Made by a program: the position numbers and the translations under genes. This document shows positions 9,370-19,190 of a stretch of 64,000 nt of DNA, piece by piece; the first letter of the stretch is position 1, and every line of letters starts with the position of its first letter. Location: the NCBI GenBank assembly GCA_035515795.1, contig DATJAY010000023.1, positions 62,001 to 126,000 of the forward strand, in the 5' to 3' direction. This DNA comes from Candidatus Acidiferrales bacterium. GTDB taxonomy: Bacteria > Bacteroidota > Ignavibacteria > Kryptoniales > JAKASW01. The notes below the pieces were generated by a model. That model was not told the DNA's origin and searched no databases. It saw nothing but the letters and a program-made list of their open reading frames with translations.

Positions 9370-10470
9370 TTATTCATTATCCGCATTGTTGGTGAACTGT
9401 TCATCGATGAAAACTTTATGCGTAATCGTTCTCGGATCACTGAACAGCTCTTTGATTTGTTCGTCGGAATTGTTGGTGTGCACAAATTCCGCCCATATCA
9501 TGAAATATGTCCAGTCAGACTGGTCTCTTAAAATCTCCGGCGTCGGTGCTTCTTCAACCTCGCCGAGAGCGACTAGTTTGCCTTTCGAGAGATCGAGCAG
9601 CTGATCGTAGTTGCTCCGTTTGTAATCGTTGCGATAGATATCCGCTGCCAGCACATCGACGTAATCCGAGCCAGGGAAAAAATCAGCGTAATCATAAGCC
9701 TCGTCGTTGGGCAAGTTCCGCGGCGAATTCGGCCCCCAAACCCAGATGAGATTGTTCAAATGGAAATAATTTACATACCGATCATACATCATCTTGTACA
9801 ATCTTGCCGATCCATCGGGGCCTTTTCGATTCCCCCACCAAAACCAGACACCGTTCATTTCATGGTAAGGCCTCCACAGAATGGGAACGCCCAGATTCTG
9901 CAGCGCTTTAAGGTAAGTGGCAACTGCATCCACCTGAGACAACCACCGTTCGTACAACCTGGTCCCCGGGGTTATCAATTCCTTCCACTGTTCATCGGAT
10001 AACTTTCCTTGTATGCTGGTTCTCCAATCGAATGGCGGTTCATCTGACGGCCGCCCTTGGTGCCACATCAGGGTTACGATGTGGCCTTCGAGAAATTGTT
10101 TGTATACTTCCTGGATAAGCTGCGAAGCATAGCCCGGTTCGTAATAATCGACGAAGTCATAGCCCAGCAATTCCGGAGATTTTCCCGTAAGGGCCTTTAT
10201 GTAATCGGAATAAATATATTTGTCTTCGGCACCTGCAAAAACCTGGAGACCGGAAATCGTCTTCCTCCCTCTTATCGAATAAAGGTATGCAAGCAGCTTC
10301 TTTGCGGCCGGGGTCGCATCGTGGTTCACGGGCGCGTAAACAGTTTGAGAGTTATAATCCACGTTTTGGGGGCTGGTCTGCCCGACTGCTGAACAACCTC
10401 CGATAAAAATAATAGCTGCTATTTCCTTAACCAATCGATTTCTCCGTTTGCAAAAACTAGAGGTCATCAT
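9370..10470 (-). CDS. GH26-family beta-mannanase, predicted lipoprotein
   Basis: A 366-aa enzyme of GH26, endo-beta-1,4-mannanases and related activities. Clan GH-A catalytic residues are visible: Glu204 in WRPYHEMNG (acid/base) and Glu304 in ALGEVEE (nucleophile). VTLMWHQGRP and ISGLQVF are family landmarks. The N-terminus has basic residues, a hydrophobic stretch and IGGC with Cys26, a lipobox, so I predict an outer-membrane or periplasmic lipoprotein. There is no T9SS tail. A GGGAAG precedes the ATG closely, and a TTG at codon 13 is an alternative start. With the adjacent exported epimerase it forms a mannan-to-disaccharide step like the Bacteroides fragilis mannobiose pathway; that comparison is inference from known family pairing. 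Confidence 0.88.
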   Translation of the reverse strand: MMTSSFCKRRNRLVKEIAAIIFIGGCSAVGQTSPQNVDYNSQTVYAPVNHDATPAAKKLLAYLYSIRGRKTISGLQVFAGAEDKYIYSDYIKALTGKSPELLGYDFVDYYEPGYASQLIQEVYKQFLEGHIVTLMWHQGRPSDEPPFDWRTSIQGKLSDEQWKELITPGTRLYERWLSQVDAVATYLKALQNLGVPILWRPYHEMNGVWFWWGNRKGPDGSARLYKMMYDRYVNYFHLNNLIWVWGPNSPRNLPNDEAYDYADFFPGSDYVDVLAADIYRNDYKRSNYDQLLDLSKGKLVALGEVEEAPTPEILRDQSDWTYFMIWAEFVHTNNSDEQIKELFSDPRTITHKVFIDEQFTNNADNE

Positions 10471-10544
10471 CTTCCCATCAAAACATAGGACAAACTATTC
10501 AATCCGGCAAGTCATCGCACGGGTTTTAATCGAGACAAGCATGG

Positions 10545-11939
10545 TCAATTTTCTGAACTGCGAGCCAATCTTTTCATACAGTTCTCAAGTCCTCGCGTGG
10601 TATGATAGTTACATTTCCAAATCGAAGATTTCGACCCCAGTTCGAGGTTCGGGGCCTCGTCGATGCCGCCCCAGAACCAGCCGCCGTATTTGTGATCGAT
10701 GAGATACCTCTGGACATAATCCCACTGCACGCAGAATTTCAAATAGTAATTGTTCTCATCATCAGGAAATAGCTCCGACATCATTAGAAAAGAGTTTAAT
10801 GCTTCAATCTGAGACCACCACTCTTTTGTGGACAACACAATCGTTACTTTGTTATCACCTTTGAACTCATATCCGCCGTCGTAGATTCCGCCTTTCTCCT
10901 TGTCCCAGCCGTTTGCCAAAGCGAAATCATCAAGCTGTTTGGCAATACGGAGCGTCGTCGTGTCGTTCTTGAGGCCTAACGCCTTTGAAGTTTCGAGCAA
11001 CAGATAAGCCGTCTCGACATCGTGCCCGAACGAGATGTGGTCTAATTCCAAATGTGATTTTCTATTCTCTTCAGTTGAATCCCGGTACGAAACCAGAGTC
11101 CAGTCGCGATTGAAGAATAAAGTCATATATCCCTTGCTGCCGACGACTATGTCTCTTATTTCATGGAACAGCATGTCAAGCCGCTGCCTCAAGGTCTCGT
11201 TTGGCCAAACATCGTATAGCTCGGTGAAAGCCTCCATCAGGTGTATCATGGAGTTCTGATCTTTCGGTGGAATCCCTTTGTACCAATCCTTCTGAGGATC
11301 ACCGTTCACCAAAAGGTTTTGGAAATAACCGCCATACTCAGGATCATAGCTGTGCTTATCCAGCCACTCAAAAGTCTTAACGGCAAGATTCAGTGCAGCA
11401 GTGTCTCCAAATGCCCTGTAATATGCGGCAAGACCGTAAATCGCAAAACCGTTTCCGTATGCCGTCTTCCCGGCGGGTCCGTATCCGAACGAGATCGGTT
11501 TCCCTTCGCGAGTAACGAGATCATAGAAGCCGCCGTGGTCTTTGTCCCACATTACATTTTTTAAAAACACAAAACCGTGACGAGCATATTCGAGGTAAGG
11601 CTCTTTCTCTTTGTAAAAAATAGATCCTGTCGAAAGAGACCACACATGGCGCGCCTGCGTGACGATCATCTTCGCCTGTCGTCCTTCCAATTGCCACTTA
11701 TAGTTGATGTCGCTGAAGTAACCGCCGTCGACCGTGTCTATGCACAGTGGATAGAACAGATCGAACTCGCTCTTCAAAGCGGATCTAAGTTCCGCTAAGA
11801 TAGTGTCCTTATTGGTCTCTATGCTCTGTTCGTGTCCGGAAGACTCGGCAGGATTTTGCGCAAGTGCAGTCAGAAGTGGCAACACCGCGAAAGAAAACGT
11901 ATATCGAGCGTGCAGATGAAAACAATTTCCCATGGTCAT
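10545..11939 (-). CDS. Cellobiose/mannobiose 2-epimerase-like AGE-superfamily protein, apparently exported
   Basis: An (alpha/alpha)6-barrel protein of the N-acylglucosamine/cellobiose 2-epimerase family, about 464 aa from the ATG chosen here; typical cytoplasmic members are about 390-410 aa. Conserved histidines are visible in SFGHDVE (His306) and in NYHTTRG (His446), along with KEWWSQIEAL and the aromatic GGWFWGG loop. Family members convert Glc/Man-beta-1,4-linked disaccharides at the reducing end. Residues ~10-28 (RYTFSFAVLPLLTALAQ) read as a signal peptide, which would be unusual. The start is uncertain: a GTG at 11972, ATG at 11939 or ATG at 11933 are possible, and no strong ribosome site decides. 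It lies just upstream of the GH26 mannanase on the same strand. Confidence 0.82.
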   Translation of the reverse strand: MTMGNCFHLHARYTFSFAVLPLLTALAQNPAESSGHEQSIETNKDTILAELRSALKSEFDLFYPLCIDTVDGGYFSDINYKWQLEGRQAKMIVTQARHVWSLSTGSIFYKEKEPYLEYARHGFVFLKNVMWDKDHGGFYDLVTREGKPISFGYGPAGKTAYGNGFAIYGLAAYYRAFGDTAALNLAVKTFEWLDKHSYDPEYGGYFQNLLVNGDPQKDWYKGIPPKDQNSMIHLMEAFTELYDVWPNETLRQRLDMLFHEIRDIVVGSKGYMTLFFNRDWTLVSYRDSTEENRKSHLELDHISFGHDVETAYLLLETSKALGLKNDTTTLRIAKQLDDFALANGWDKEKGGIYDGGYEFKGDNKVTIVLSTKEWWSQIEALNSFLMMSELFPDDENNYYLKFCVQWDYVQRYLIDHKYGGWFWGGIDEAPNLELGSKSSIWKCNYHTTRGLENCMKRLARSSEN

Positions 11940-12093
11940 CTTATTAAACACAAAGTAAACTATTTTGGCCACTCGGTCAACGAGACAAATGCGTCTCCGT
12001 TCTCAATGTGAAGTTAAATGATTCGGAAAACGTCATCTTCACGTAGTCGAACAAGAAACGGTAAAAATTCCGTTCAACACTGGTGAAACATTC

Positions 12094-15018
12094 TCACTTT
12101 TCCGGAACTTCCGCCGGCAAAATCGGCTGCACGGATTCAACTGATAATGTTCTGCTCAACAAGCCTTTCGACGATGCAGTTATCGTTATCTGACCGAATA
12201 TTTTTTCAGATTCAACGATAACCTGCGCAAGACCGTTGAACGCACGGCGCTTCCACGAGCTTGACGGCGTGATGACCTGAACTAATCCCGGATCCGTATT
12301 CAGAATTTCCCACTGATTTCTTTTTACCAAAGGTGGTCCGACCACAGCATAAATGTTCTTTCCGGGATGAAGATAAGAGTGGTCAAGCACGTACTCCTGG
12401 CCAGACGCCTCCCTTGACACGTCTTTCACAATGAGGTGACCATTTATGTAAACCGTTTGGACCTGGCATACGCTTTTTGTCAAAAGCGTAATTCGTGATG
12501 AATCTGTAATCTGCGGCAAGTCAAAAGTTCCGCGAATCACAACGATCTTGGACGAATCCTGTGGAATACGGCTCTCACGATCCTGCTCGGCAAACGCCGG
12601 ATCCCAATTAGAATCATCGTAGTCCGGTGTTACTTCCAAAGTATTCCCTGAGCTTCCGACGGCGTGGATTTTCAATCCCGCGATCCTGATCGCGCTTACT
12701 GTCTCAAGATACTTCTCGGGCTCGTGAGAAGACGGATCACCATTCCCGACTCCGATAATTTTTCCCGGCCCCTGAAGCCCGAAAACAATTTCATTGTCTC
12801 CATCCGGCACCGCTCTCCCCAACGAGTCGACAACTTTCACCGTTATCACCGACACGTCTTCCCCGTCAGCATTTATCGTATCTCTGTCCGGAATAAGTTG
12901 AACAGCCACGGGATCCGCTGTAGTTGCGACCCTGTCTGCGACACCTTCTTTTCCGGCATCATATCCCACCGCCTCCAAAGTTCCGGGTTCGTATTTTACG
13001 TCCCATGATACATGAGAATATTTTGGCACAGACTTTCGACCTAAACTTTTTTTATTGAGGAAGAGCTCAACTTCGTCGCAATTACTATAAGCCCAGACAT
13101 CGACTTTCTGTCCCTCTGTCCAATTCCAGTGCGGGAGCAGATGAAGAAGAGATTTATCAATCCAGCATGATTTCAAATAATAAAACATGTCCTTCGGGAA
13201 ACCGCAGAGGTCCATGATGCCGTATTGAGCAGTTACCTGCGGCCAGCCTATCGGATTAGGCTCACCGTGGTAGTCGAAGCCTGACCAGAAAAATAAACCG
13301 GAGAGAAACGGACGTGCCGCATAAAACTTGAAGCCGTTTTCAATACCGATATTCGGATCCTTGCGGTCGATAGCTACAAGGTGCGCGTCAGAACGATCTT
13401 CTGTATAAACTCCCCGTGTTCCTTCAGAAGACGATTCTTCCGTTCCCATACTCGGTTGATTTGGAAAATCCGCATGTTGCTTGTCGATGTCCCCGTTGAA
13501 AATGTAATTGAATCCCATCACATCGATTACGGTAGAGATTCCTTGACCCCATCCGCCGCTGACTGCAGCGGTAGTATGGCGGGACGGATCGAGTCCCTTT
13601 ACAAGATCTCGCATGGTAGAAATGATACGGGCACCCTTCTCGTTTCCTTCGATAACCCACTCTTCATTTCCCAGCGACCAGACAAAGACACTCGGATGAT
13701 TTCTGTCTCGAACGATCATGGCCTTCAGCTCGTCAAGCTCCTCGGGACTGCTCCCCATCAGACGGTTTTCATCGATGACCAGCATACCGAGACTGTCGCA
13801 TGCGTCCAGGAAGGCAGGACTGGGAGGGTTATGCGCGCATCTAATCGCATTGCTTCCCATCGCCTTCAGCTGCTCGATACGGAATACCTGTAGAGGATCA
13901 GGCACTGCTGTGCCGACACCGGCAAAATCCTGATGGACGTCTGTCCCTTTTAATAACACATGTTTGCCATTGAGGAAAAATCCTTTATTGGGATCGAAGG
14001 AGATTGTCCGAATTCCGAATCGGGTTTCGTATTGATCGACAACCAAATCTCCAGAAAAAACTTTCGTCACCAATTTGTATAGATATGGATTTTCAGGCGA
14101 CCACAATCTGGGGATCGGCACTCCCATCGTGCACGTGAAATCTTTTTCCTTTCCCTGAGCAAGAACCACCTTTTCAAATTTTCCGCCCGCGACGGTTTCA
14201 CCTTTCGCATCGATGATGGTCTGGCCAAGACTGATCGGCATATCCTTCTTCCCGTCATTTTTCACCGTGGCTGTCACGGTGACCGTAGCGGAATTGCCTT
14301 TCACTTCGGACATGACGAAAGTTCCGTTCGGCGCGATGTGCACCGGAGACGTTTTGTTCAGCCACATATCTCTATAAATTCCTGCACCTTCGTAAAACCA
14401 TCCTTCCTCCATCGTCGCATCTGCGCGAACGGCTACGACGTTTGTGCCTCCATAGTTCAAATAGTCAGTGATGTCATATTCAAAAGCGGAGTAGCCGCTG
14501 TGGTGTTCGCCGAGATAAAACCCGTTGACCCAGACCTGCGAATCCCTGAATATGCCGTCAAACTGGATGCTGATTCGCCTGCCGAGATCCGATTCCGGAA
14601 TGGAAAAAGATTTCCTGTACCACCCGATGCTCGTCGAAGGAAATTTCTTACCAAGCGGTTTGTATCCATGACTGCTGCTGGCCGTCGAATCAAACGGGAG
14701 CTCCACAGCCCAATCATGTGGAAGATCTACGATTCGCCACGCACGGTCATCAAAACTGAACGACTCGCCTTCGACTTCGCCGTCGTGACCTCCTGCCTTG
14801 GCAAAGTAAGAAAAGTATGCCGTACCGGTTCCAAAATCTTTCGATGGATCACAAGAGTTCCCTAATGCAAATCGCCAGCCGGAGTTCAGAAGCAAATGTT
14901 CACGAACCGCCGGTTGTTCCGGAAGCGGCTTTGATTTTCCGGCTGCGGGCACGGCCGCCAGGATCGCCAGGAATGAATTGAAGAGTGCGAAATTCATAAA
15001 CAGAAAAATTTTTCTCAT
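12094..15018 (-). CDS. Secreted GH2-family beta-galactosidase-like enzyme
   Basis: A 974-aa GH2 enzyme. It has a signal peptide (about 1-27), a sugar-binding jelly-roll (GWYRKSFSIP, VWVNGFYLGEHHSGYS), an Ig-like domain, a TIM barrel with the acid/base in VWSLGNEEW and the nucleophile in SMGTEESSSEGTRG, then a DUF4982-like domain and further beta modules. RCAHNPPSPAFLDACDSLG is the usual GH2 beta-galactosidase block. It probably trims beta-linked galactose or another beta-sugar from hemicellulose side chains; beta-mannosidase activity cannot be excluded by reading. It ends without a T9SS tail (LPAEVPEK), so it is likely periplasmic. It is the first of several exo-acting enzymes in this part of the locus. 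Confidence 0.87.
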   Translation of the reverse strand: MRKIFLFMNFALFNSFLAILAAVPAAGKSKPLPEQPAVREHLLLNSGWRFALGNSCDPSKDFGTGTAYFSYFAKAGGHDGEVEGESFSFDDRAWRIVDLPHDWAVELPFDSTASSSHGYKPLGKKFPSTSIGWYRKSFSIPESDLGRRISIQFDGIFRDSQVWVNGFYLGEHHSGYSAFEYDITDYLNYGGTNVVAVRADATMEEGWFYEGAGIYRDMWLNKTSPVHIAPNGTFVMSEVKGNSATVTVTATVKNDGKKDMPISLGQTIIDAKGETVAGGKFEKVVLAQGKEKDFTCTMGVPIPRLWSPENPYLYKLVTKVFSGDLVVDQYETRFGIRTISFDPNKGFFLNGKHVLLKGTDVHQDFAGVGTAVPDPLQVFRIEQLKAMGSNAIRCAHNPPSPAFLDACDSLGMLVIDENRLMGSSPEELDELKAMIVRDRNHPSVFVWSLGNEEWVIEGNEKGARIISTMRDLVKGLDPSRHTTAAVSGGWGQGISTVIDVMGFNYIFNGDIDKQHADFPNQPSMGTEESSSEGTRGVYTEDRSDAHLVAIDRKDPNIGIENGFKFYAARPFLSGLFFWSGFDYHGEPNPIGWPQVTAQYGIMDLCGFPKDMFYYLKSCWIDKSLLHLLPHWNWTEGQKVDVWAYSNCDEVELFLNKKSLGRKSVPKYSHVSWDVKYEPGTLEAVGYDAGKEGVADRVATTADPVAVQLIPDRDTINADGEDVSVITVKVVDSLGRAVPDGDNEIVFGLQGPGKIIGVGNGDPSSHEPEKYLETVSAIRIAGLKIHAVGSSGNTLEVTPDYDDSNWDPAFAEQDRESRIPQDSSKIVVIRGTFDLPQITDSSRITLLTKSVCQVQTVYINGHLIVKDVSREASGQEYVLDHSYLHPGKNIYAVVGPPLVKRNQWEILNTDPGLVQVITPSSSWKRRAFNGLAQVIVESEKIFGQITITASSKGLLSRTLSVESVQPILPAEVPEK

Positions 15019-15042
15019 TTCTTTGCCCTTGCTTAAGTTTCC

Positions 15043-16209
15043 CTACTTGACCGGGGTTAATCTCAGCAACACAACGTCGCGAGATTGAATGTCTTCGATA
15101 AAACTGCTTGCCGTGGTCGAAAGATTCTGTTTGTGCCAGATATCTCGAATACTATATGTACCTTTAAGAAACGGTAGAGAATTCCAATCTATTCTAATCT
15201 TGAAAGGATCGGTGCTTGAGTTGAAAACGCAGATTGCCCACGCACCGTTTGATAATTCCTTCGCCCATATTTGCTTGCCGATCTGGTCCATGTATCTGAA
15301 GCCCTGTTTTCCCAATGAATCCTGATCGATTGCAACGACTTCCTTGTTCGTGAGAATGTCGCGAATTTCCTCGGGCATATTTCTTACATCATTCCCCGCC
15401 ATCAGAGGCGCGGCGAGCATGCACCATAGAGTAAAGTGAGCCCTTGACTCAGCGAGCGTCAGACCTTTATTGCCAACCTCCAGCATGTCGGGATCATTCC
15501 AGTGATCCGGTCCTGCGTATTGAGTGAGCTCCGCTTCCTTGTCGAGGATGTATTTCCACCCCATCGAGTAAACCCCCTGGCAATCGTAACAATCGGTGAT
15601 ATCACCGGTGGTCCGCCAGAGATGTCCGATCTCCGGGCCCCAGATCCAGGGCTCGTTCGTTCCCCATTCGCAGATGCTGAACACCACCGGCCGACCCGCG
15701 TGGTACAATGCGTCTCTCATTGTCTTGTATGTCTCCTCCGCATTGGCCGTACCATGATTACACCAATCGTATTTCAGATAGTCGACTCCCCATGACGCGT
15801 AAGTTCTGGCATCCTGGTACTCATGACCGCGTCCGCCGGGAAAACCCGAGCATGTTTCGGTCCCCGCGCAATTGTGGATTCCGAATTTGAAGCCGTGCGC
15901 GTGAAGATAATTTCCAAGAGCCTTCATCCCGTGTGGGAACCTCTTCGGATCAGGAAAGATATTTCCGAGACTGTCTCTCTGCATCGCTTCCCAACCGTCG
16001 TCGATTACTATATAGATGTATCCGGCATCCCACATCCCATTCATTATCATCGCATCAGCAACGCTCTTGATAAGATTCTCGTCGACGTTCGTCGCGAAGG
16101 TGTTCCAGCTGTTCCATCCCATGGGTGGAGTCAGGGCAAGCCCATCAAATTTTTGGGCAAATGCAGAAATCGAAGCAAGCATCAAGAAAGTAAACACAAT
16201 TTTTCTCAT
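15043..16209 (-). CDS. Secreted GH27-family alpha-galactosidase
   Basis: A 388-aa GH27 enzyme that removes alpha-1,6-galactose from galacto(gluco)mannan. Landmarks are LTPPMGWNSWN at the start of the barrel, the nucleophile Asp148 in YLKYDWC and the second acid Asp203 in WRTTGDI, followed by WNDPDMLEVGN. A signal peptide (MRKIVFTF to AFAQ) starts at the ATG at 16209. AGGAAGG lies eight bases upstream, so I prefer it to the ATG at 16251, which would add fourteen polar residues. The gene is a paralogue of 21767-22984. Its position 24 bp before the GH2 gene suggests co-transcription. Confidence 0.9.
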   Translation of the reverse strand: MRKIVFTFLMLASISAFAQKFDGLALTPPMGWNSWNTFATNVDENLIKSVADAMIMNGMWDAGYIYIVIDDGWEAMQRDSLGNIFPDPKRFPHGMKALGNYLHAHGFKFGIHNCAGTETCSGFPGGRGHEYQDARTYASWGVDYLKYDWCNHGTANAEETYKTMRDALYHAGRPVVFSICEWGTNEPWIWGPEIGHLWRTTGDITDCYDCQGVYSMGWKYILDKEAELTQYAGPDHWNDPDMLEVGNKGLTLAESRAHFTLWCMLAAPLMAGNDVRNMPEEIRDILTNKEVVAIDQDSLGKQGFRYMDQIGKQIWAKELSNGAWAICVFNSSTDPFKIRIDWNSLPFLKGTYSIRDIWHKQNLSTTASSFIEDIQSRDVVLLRLTPVK

Positions 16210-16364
16210 GGATGAAGCCTTCCTATTTTGAAAATTTCGAGATGTGAACACGAAATCCCAACAATATCGAGACCCGAATGTTCGAGAGACGGCATTTATG
16301 TTTTTGGTGCTGTCATCTGTTTGGAATCTGTATCGTTTGTTTTGAGATTTCTCCGGTAAAGGTC

Positions 16365-17357
16365 TTAAAAGCTATTCCTTTCATAAGCCTCAATTATTCG
16401 ATCGATCTTTTCATTTGTCTCCGCCCGGACGATCTTTCTTTTGGGATCGGCATCGAACCACGCCAGGGTTTTTCTCACGCCTTCGTTGAATGGAATGGTG
16501 GCTTTGAAATCGGGAACAAAAGTCTTGATTTTTGTATTGTCAAAGATGGCACAGTGTGATTTATCTCCCAGCAGCGTTCCTATCATGGACTTATCTAATC
16601 GGCAGATAAAATCGGAAGATATGTGAACGATCTGCGCCTCAACATCGAAAGCATCGGCAGTCGTCCGATATATCTGATCCCACGTCAAAGCCTCGTCCGA
16701 AGTGATCTGGAAAGGATGACCGACCGCTCTCTGATTTCCAAGAAGTCCGACAAATCCTTTGGCGAAATCTTCAGCATGTGTGATTGTCCACAGCGAAGTC
16801 CCGTCGCCATGCACTATCACTTTTCTTCCTTTCTTCATGCGGTCGATTACCGTGTACTCGTCCCAGCCGCCGATGGCGAGCGGGATAACCGTGTCGTAGG
16901 TAAATGACGGCCGGACTATCGTCGCTGGAAAACCTTCTTCTCTGTACGCACGATTGAGTTTTTCTTCACAGGCAATCTTGTTTCGTGAGTATTCCCAAAA
17001 AGGGTTGCACAAAGGTGTCGATTCGGTGATGATCGGAAATGACGGCGGCTTTTGGTAGGCGGATGCGGAGCTGATGAACACATATTGCTTCGTCTTCCCG
17101 CGGAAAAGTTCAATATCTCTTTCCACTTGATCGGGGTTGAAGGCAATCCAATCCACGACGACATCCCACTCATGCTTTTTCAGAACAGAGTTTAGAGCAG
17201 ATGGATTCGAAATGTCCACTTTGATTAATTTCGCACCGGGAATTTTCACTTTTCTCTTTCCACGATTAAGCAAATGCAAGTCGATGCCACGGCCAATGCA
17301 TAATCTGCTTACAGAAGTACTTATGTTTCCGGTGCCGCCGATAAATAGTGCTTTCAT
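16365..17357 (-). CDS. NAD-dependent epimerase/dehydratase-family protein (extended SDR)
   Basis: A 330-aa protein with an N-terminal Rossmann motif (FIGGTGNIS, residues ~6-14), a VDISNPSAL segment, FISSASAYQ and YSRNK, the Ser and Tyr-x-x-x-Lys of the extended short-chain dehydrogenase family. It is predicted cytoplasmic, with no signal peptide. Family members act on NDP-sugars or related substrates; the specific reaction cannot be assigned. It starts only four bases after the GH13 stop (17361), so the two are almost certainly translated from one mRNA. Confidence 0.8.
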   Translation of the reverse strand: MKALFIGGTGNISTSVSRLCIGRGIDLHLLNRGKRKVKIPGAKLIKVDISNPSALNSVLKKHEWDVVVDWIAFNPDQVERDIELFRGKTKQYVFISSASAYQKPPSFPIITESTPLCNPFWEYSRNKIACEEKLNRAYREEGFPATIVRPSFTYDTVIPLAIGGWDEYTVIDRMKKGRKVIVHGDGTSLWTITHAEDFAKGFVGLLGNQRAVGHPFQITSDEALTWDQIYRTTADAFDVEAQIVHISSDFICRLDKSMIGTLLGDKSHCAIFDNTKIKTFVPDFKATIPFNEGVRKTLAWFDADPKRKIVRAETNEKIDRIIEAYERNSF

Positions 17358-17360
17358 GTT

Positions 17361-19190
17361 TTAACCCAGCTTATAAATTGAATAAGTCTGCCCAGGCACG
17401 ATTACTGATATTTTCTTCCCATCTTTGTTGATTGCGACTTCCTTTCCGGCTAACAGCGTCATCTTCGAGTATGGAATATTCAAATCGAACTCTGCTTTAG
17501 TTTCCGTCGCCGACGGATTTAGAATGACAATGACGACATCCCTGTCCCTGGCTCTCGCGTATATGAACGGGTAAGAATTTTTCTTTGCATACAGGGGTAC
17601 AAATTCTGCATAAGCGGCTAGGGCGGGCTCTGTATTCTTCAGCCTGATCAATCTCCTCGTCCTGTTGAGGAGAGAGTTCCGATCATTTTCCTGTGCATCA
17701 ACGTTTGGTGCATCCGCCGCCGGATCGATCGGCAAATAAAGTTTTTCCGTAGAGGCAGTGGAGAAACCTAAGTTTTTGTCTTTGTTCCATTGCATCGGCG
17801 TTCGTGCACCGTTCCGCGGTCGATATGCTCCTTCGACCTGGGGCCAGTCTTCCGGCATCTGACGCATCCCGATTTCATTTCCATAATAGATGAATGTCAC
17901 GCCCGGCATCGTCAGCCCGAAAGCATAGATTATCTCAAGATCGTTGTCGCTGCGCTTGTTTCCCAATCTGGCGTTGTCGTGATTCCCAAGAGGCAGCGAG
18001 ATATAACCTTTCCCCTTCGTGGCATCATACTGTTCCATGAACTTACCAAGAAAAAATGTGATGTCACCTTTCCCTTCCATATCGAAATAGCTGTGTCCTT
18101 CGGAATAGCCGTTGAGTATCCTCCAGCTTTCTTTCTGGAAAAGATCGTTGTATCCTTCGAACCAGTGAAAGAAATCCGCGTGGAAGCAGCCGTCGAGAGC
18201 GTCAATCGGATAAGACCACTCCGACACGATGAAAGCTTCAGGAAAATCTTTCTTTAGCATTTCCCTAATCTCCCGCCAGAATTTTTTTGTGCCATCTTCG
18301 TGAGTCTTGAAGAACTGTTGGTTGCCTTCGACGTTGCCGGTCTTTACGAGCGCTCCTGCCATGTCGGCCCGAAAACCATCCGCACCCATCTCCATCCAGA
18401 AGCGAAATACTTTTTTCATTTCCTCTCTCACGGCAAGAACATCCGGATGATCGATCGGCAATTCCCAGTTCTGGACGGCGTCCGGCGATGCAAATCCGTA
18501 ATTCAAAGCCGGTTCGGAATAATAAAAGTTCAGCATGTACTGACCGTTTCTTGTCCCGTAACCTTTTATAAACGAGCCCTGGTACTCTTTCGGAGGATTC
18601 AGCCAGACATTATCCGTCCAGATGTACCAGTTCGAGTGTTTCCCTTTTTCCTGCTTGGCCGATTCCTTAAACCATGGATGCTCCATGGATGTGTAGCTCG
18701 CGACGAAATCAAACAGGATCTTCAAGCCGCGTTTGTGGGCTTCATCGAAGAGTCTTTTCGCATCGTCGTTCGTTCCGTATCGTGGAGCGACCTTATAATA
18801 GTCCGAAATGTCATAGCCGCCATCGCCGAACGGCGACTCGAAAAATGGGTTGACCCAAACGGCGTCGACGCCGAGGCTCTTTATGTAGTCTAACTTCTGA
18901 ATTATTCCCGGCAGGTCGCCTATTCCGTCGCCGTTGGAATCATAAAAACTCTGAGGGTAAATCTGATAGAACACTGCATGGTGCGCCCATTCCGGAGTGT
19001 CGGGAGGAATAGCGTATTTACCAGTTATTTCATACCCTGAAAAGTCGGTCGCGACATCCAAATTTGTTTCCCTGCCGCGAAAAGCATTTGCTAAAGCATC
19101 CGCTGGTTTGGACCCATTTAAAAGTCCAAGACCTGCGGCTGCAGTGACAACCCGCCCTATGAAGGAACGTCTATTGAAATTATTTCCCAT
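17361..19190 (-). CDS. GH13-family alpha-amylase-like enzyme with Tat signal
   Basis: A 609-aa GH13 protein. The N-terminus NRRSFIGRVVTAAAG is a twin-arginine signal, so export would be of a folded enzyme. Conserved regions are GVDAVWVNPFFESP, GFRADMAGA (nucleophile Asp276), IVSEWSYP (acid/base Glu324) and LGNHDNAR (His404, Asp405). Region I is odd: DFVASYTS (161-168) has Ser-Tyr where nearly all members have Asn-His (DxVxNHxS). The C-terminal beta domain is present. It could act on alpha-glucans or small alpha-glucosides. GGAGG is eight bases before the ATG. It is the only alpha-glucan enzyme in an otherwise hemicellulose-directed locus. Confidence 0.87.
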   Translation of the reverse strand: MGNNFNRRSFIGRVVTAAAGLGLLNGSKPADALANAFRGRETNLDVATDFSGYEITGKYAIPPDTPEWAHHAVFYQIYPQSFYDSNGDGIGDLPGIIQKLDYIKSLGVDAVWVNPFFESPFGDGGYDISDYYKVAPRYGTNDDAKRLFDEAHKRGLKILFDFVASYTSMEHPWFKESAKQEKGKHSNWYIWTDNVWLNPPKEYQGSFIKGYGTRNGQYMLNFYYSEPALNYGFASPDAVQNWELPIDHPDVLAVREEMKKVFRFWMEMGADGFRADMAGALVKTGNVEGNQQFFKTHEDGTKKFWREIREMLKKDFPEAFIVSEWSYPIDALDGCFHADFFHWFEGYNDLFQKESWRILNGYSEGHSYFDMEGKGDITFFLGKFMEQYDATKGKGYISLPLGNHDNARLGNKRSDNDLEIIYAFGLTMPGVTFIYYGNEIGMRQMPEDWPQVEGAYRPRNGARTPMQWNKDKNLGFSTASTEKLYLPIDPAADAPNVDAQENDRNSLLNRTRRLIRLKNTEPALAAYAEFVPLYAKKNSYPFIYARARDRDVVIVILNPSATETKAEFDLNIPYSKMTLLAGKEVAINKDGKKISVIVPGQTYSIYKLG

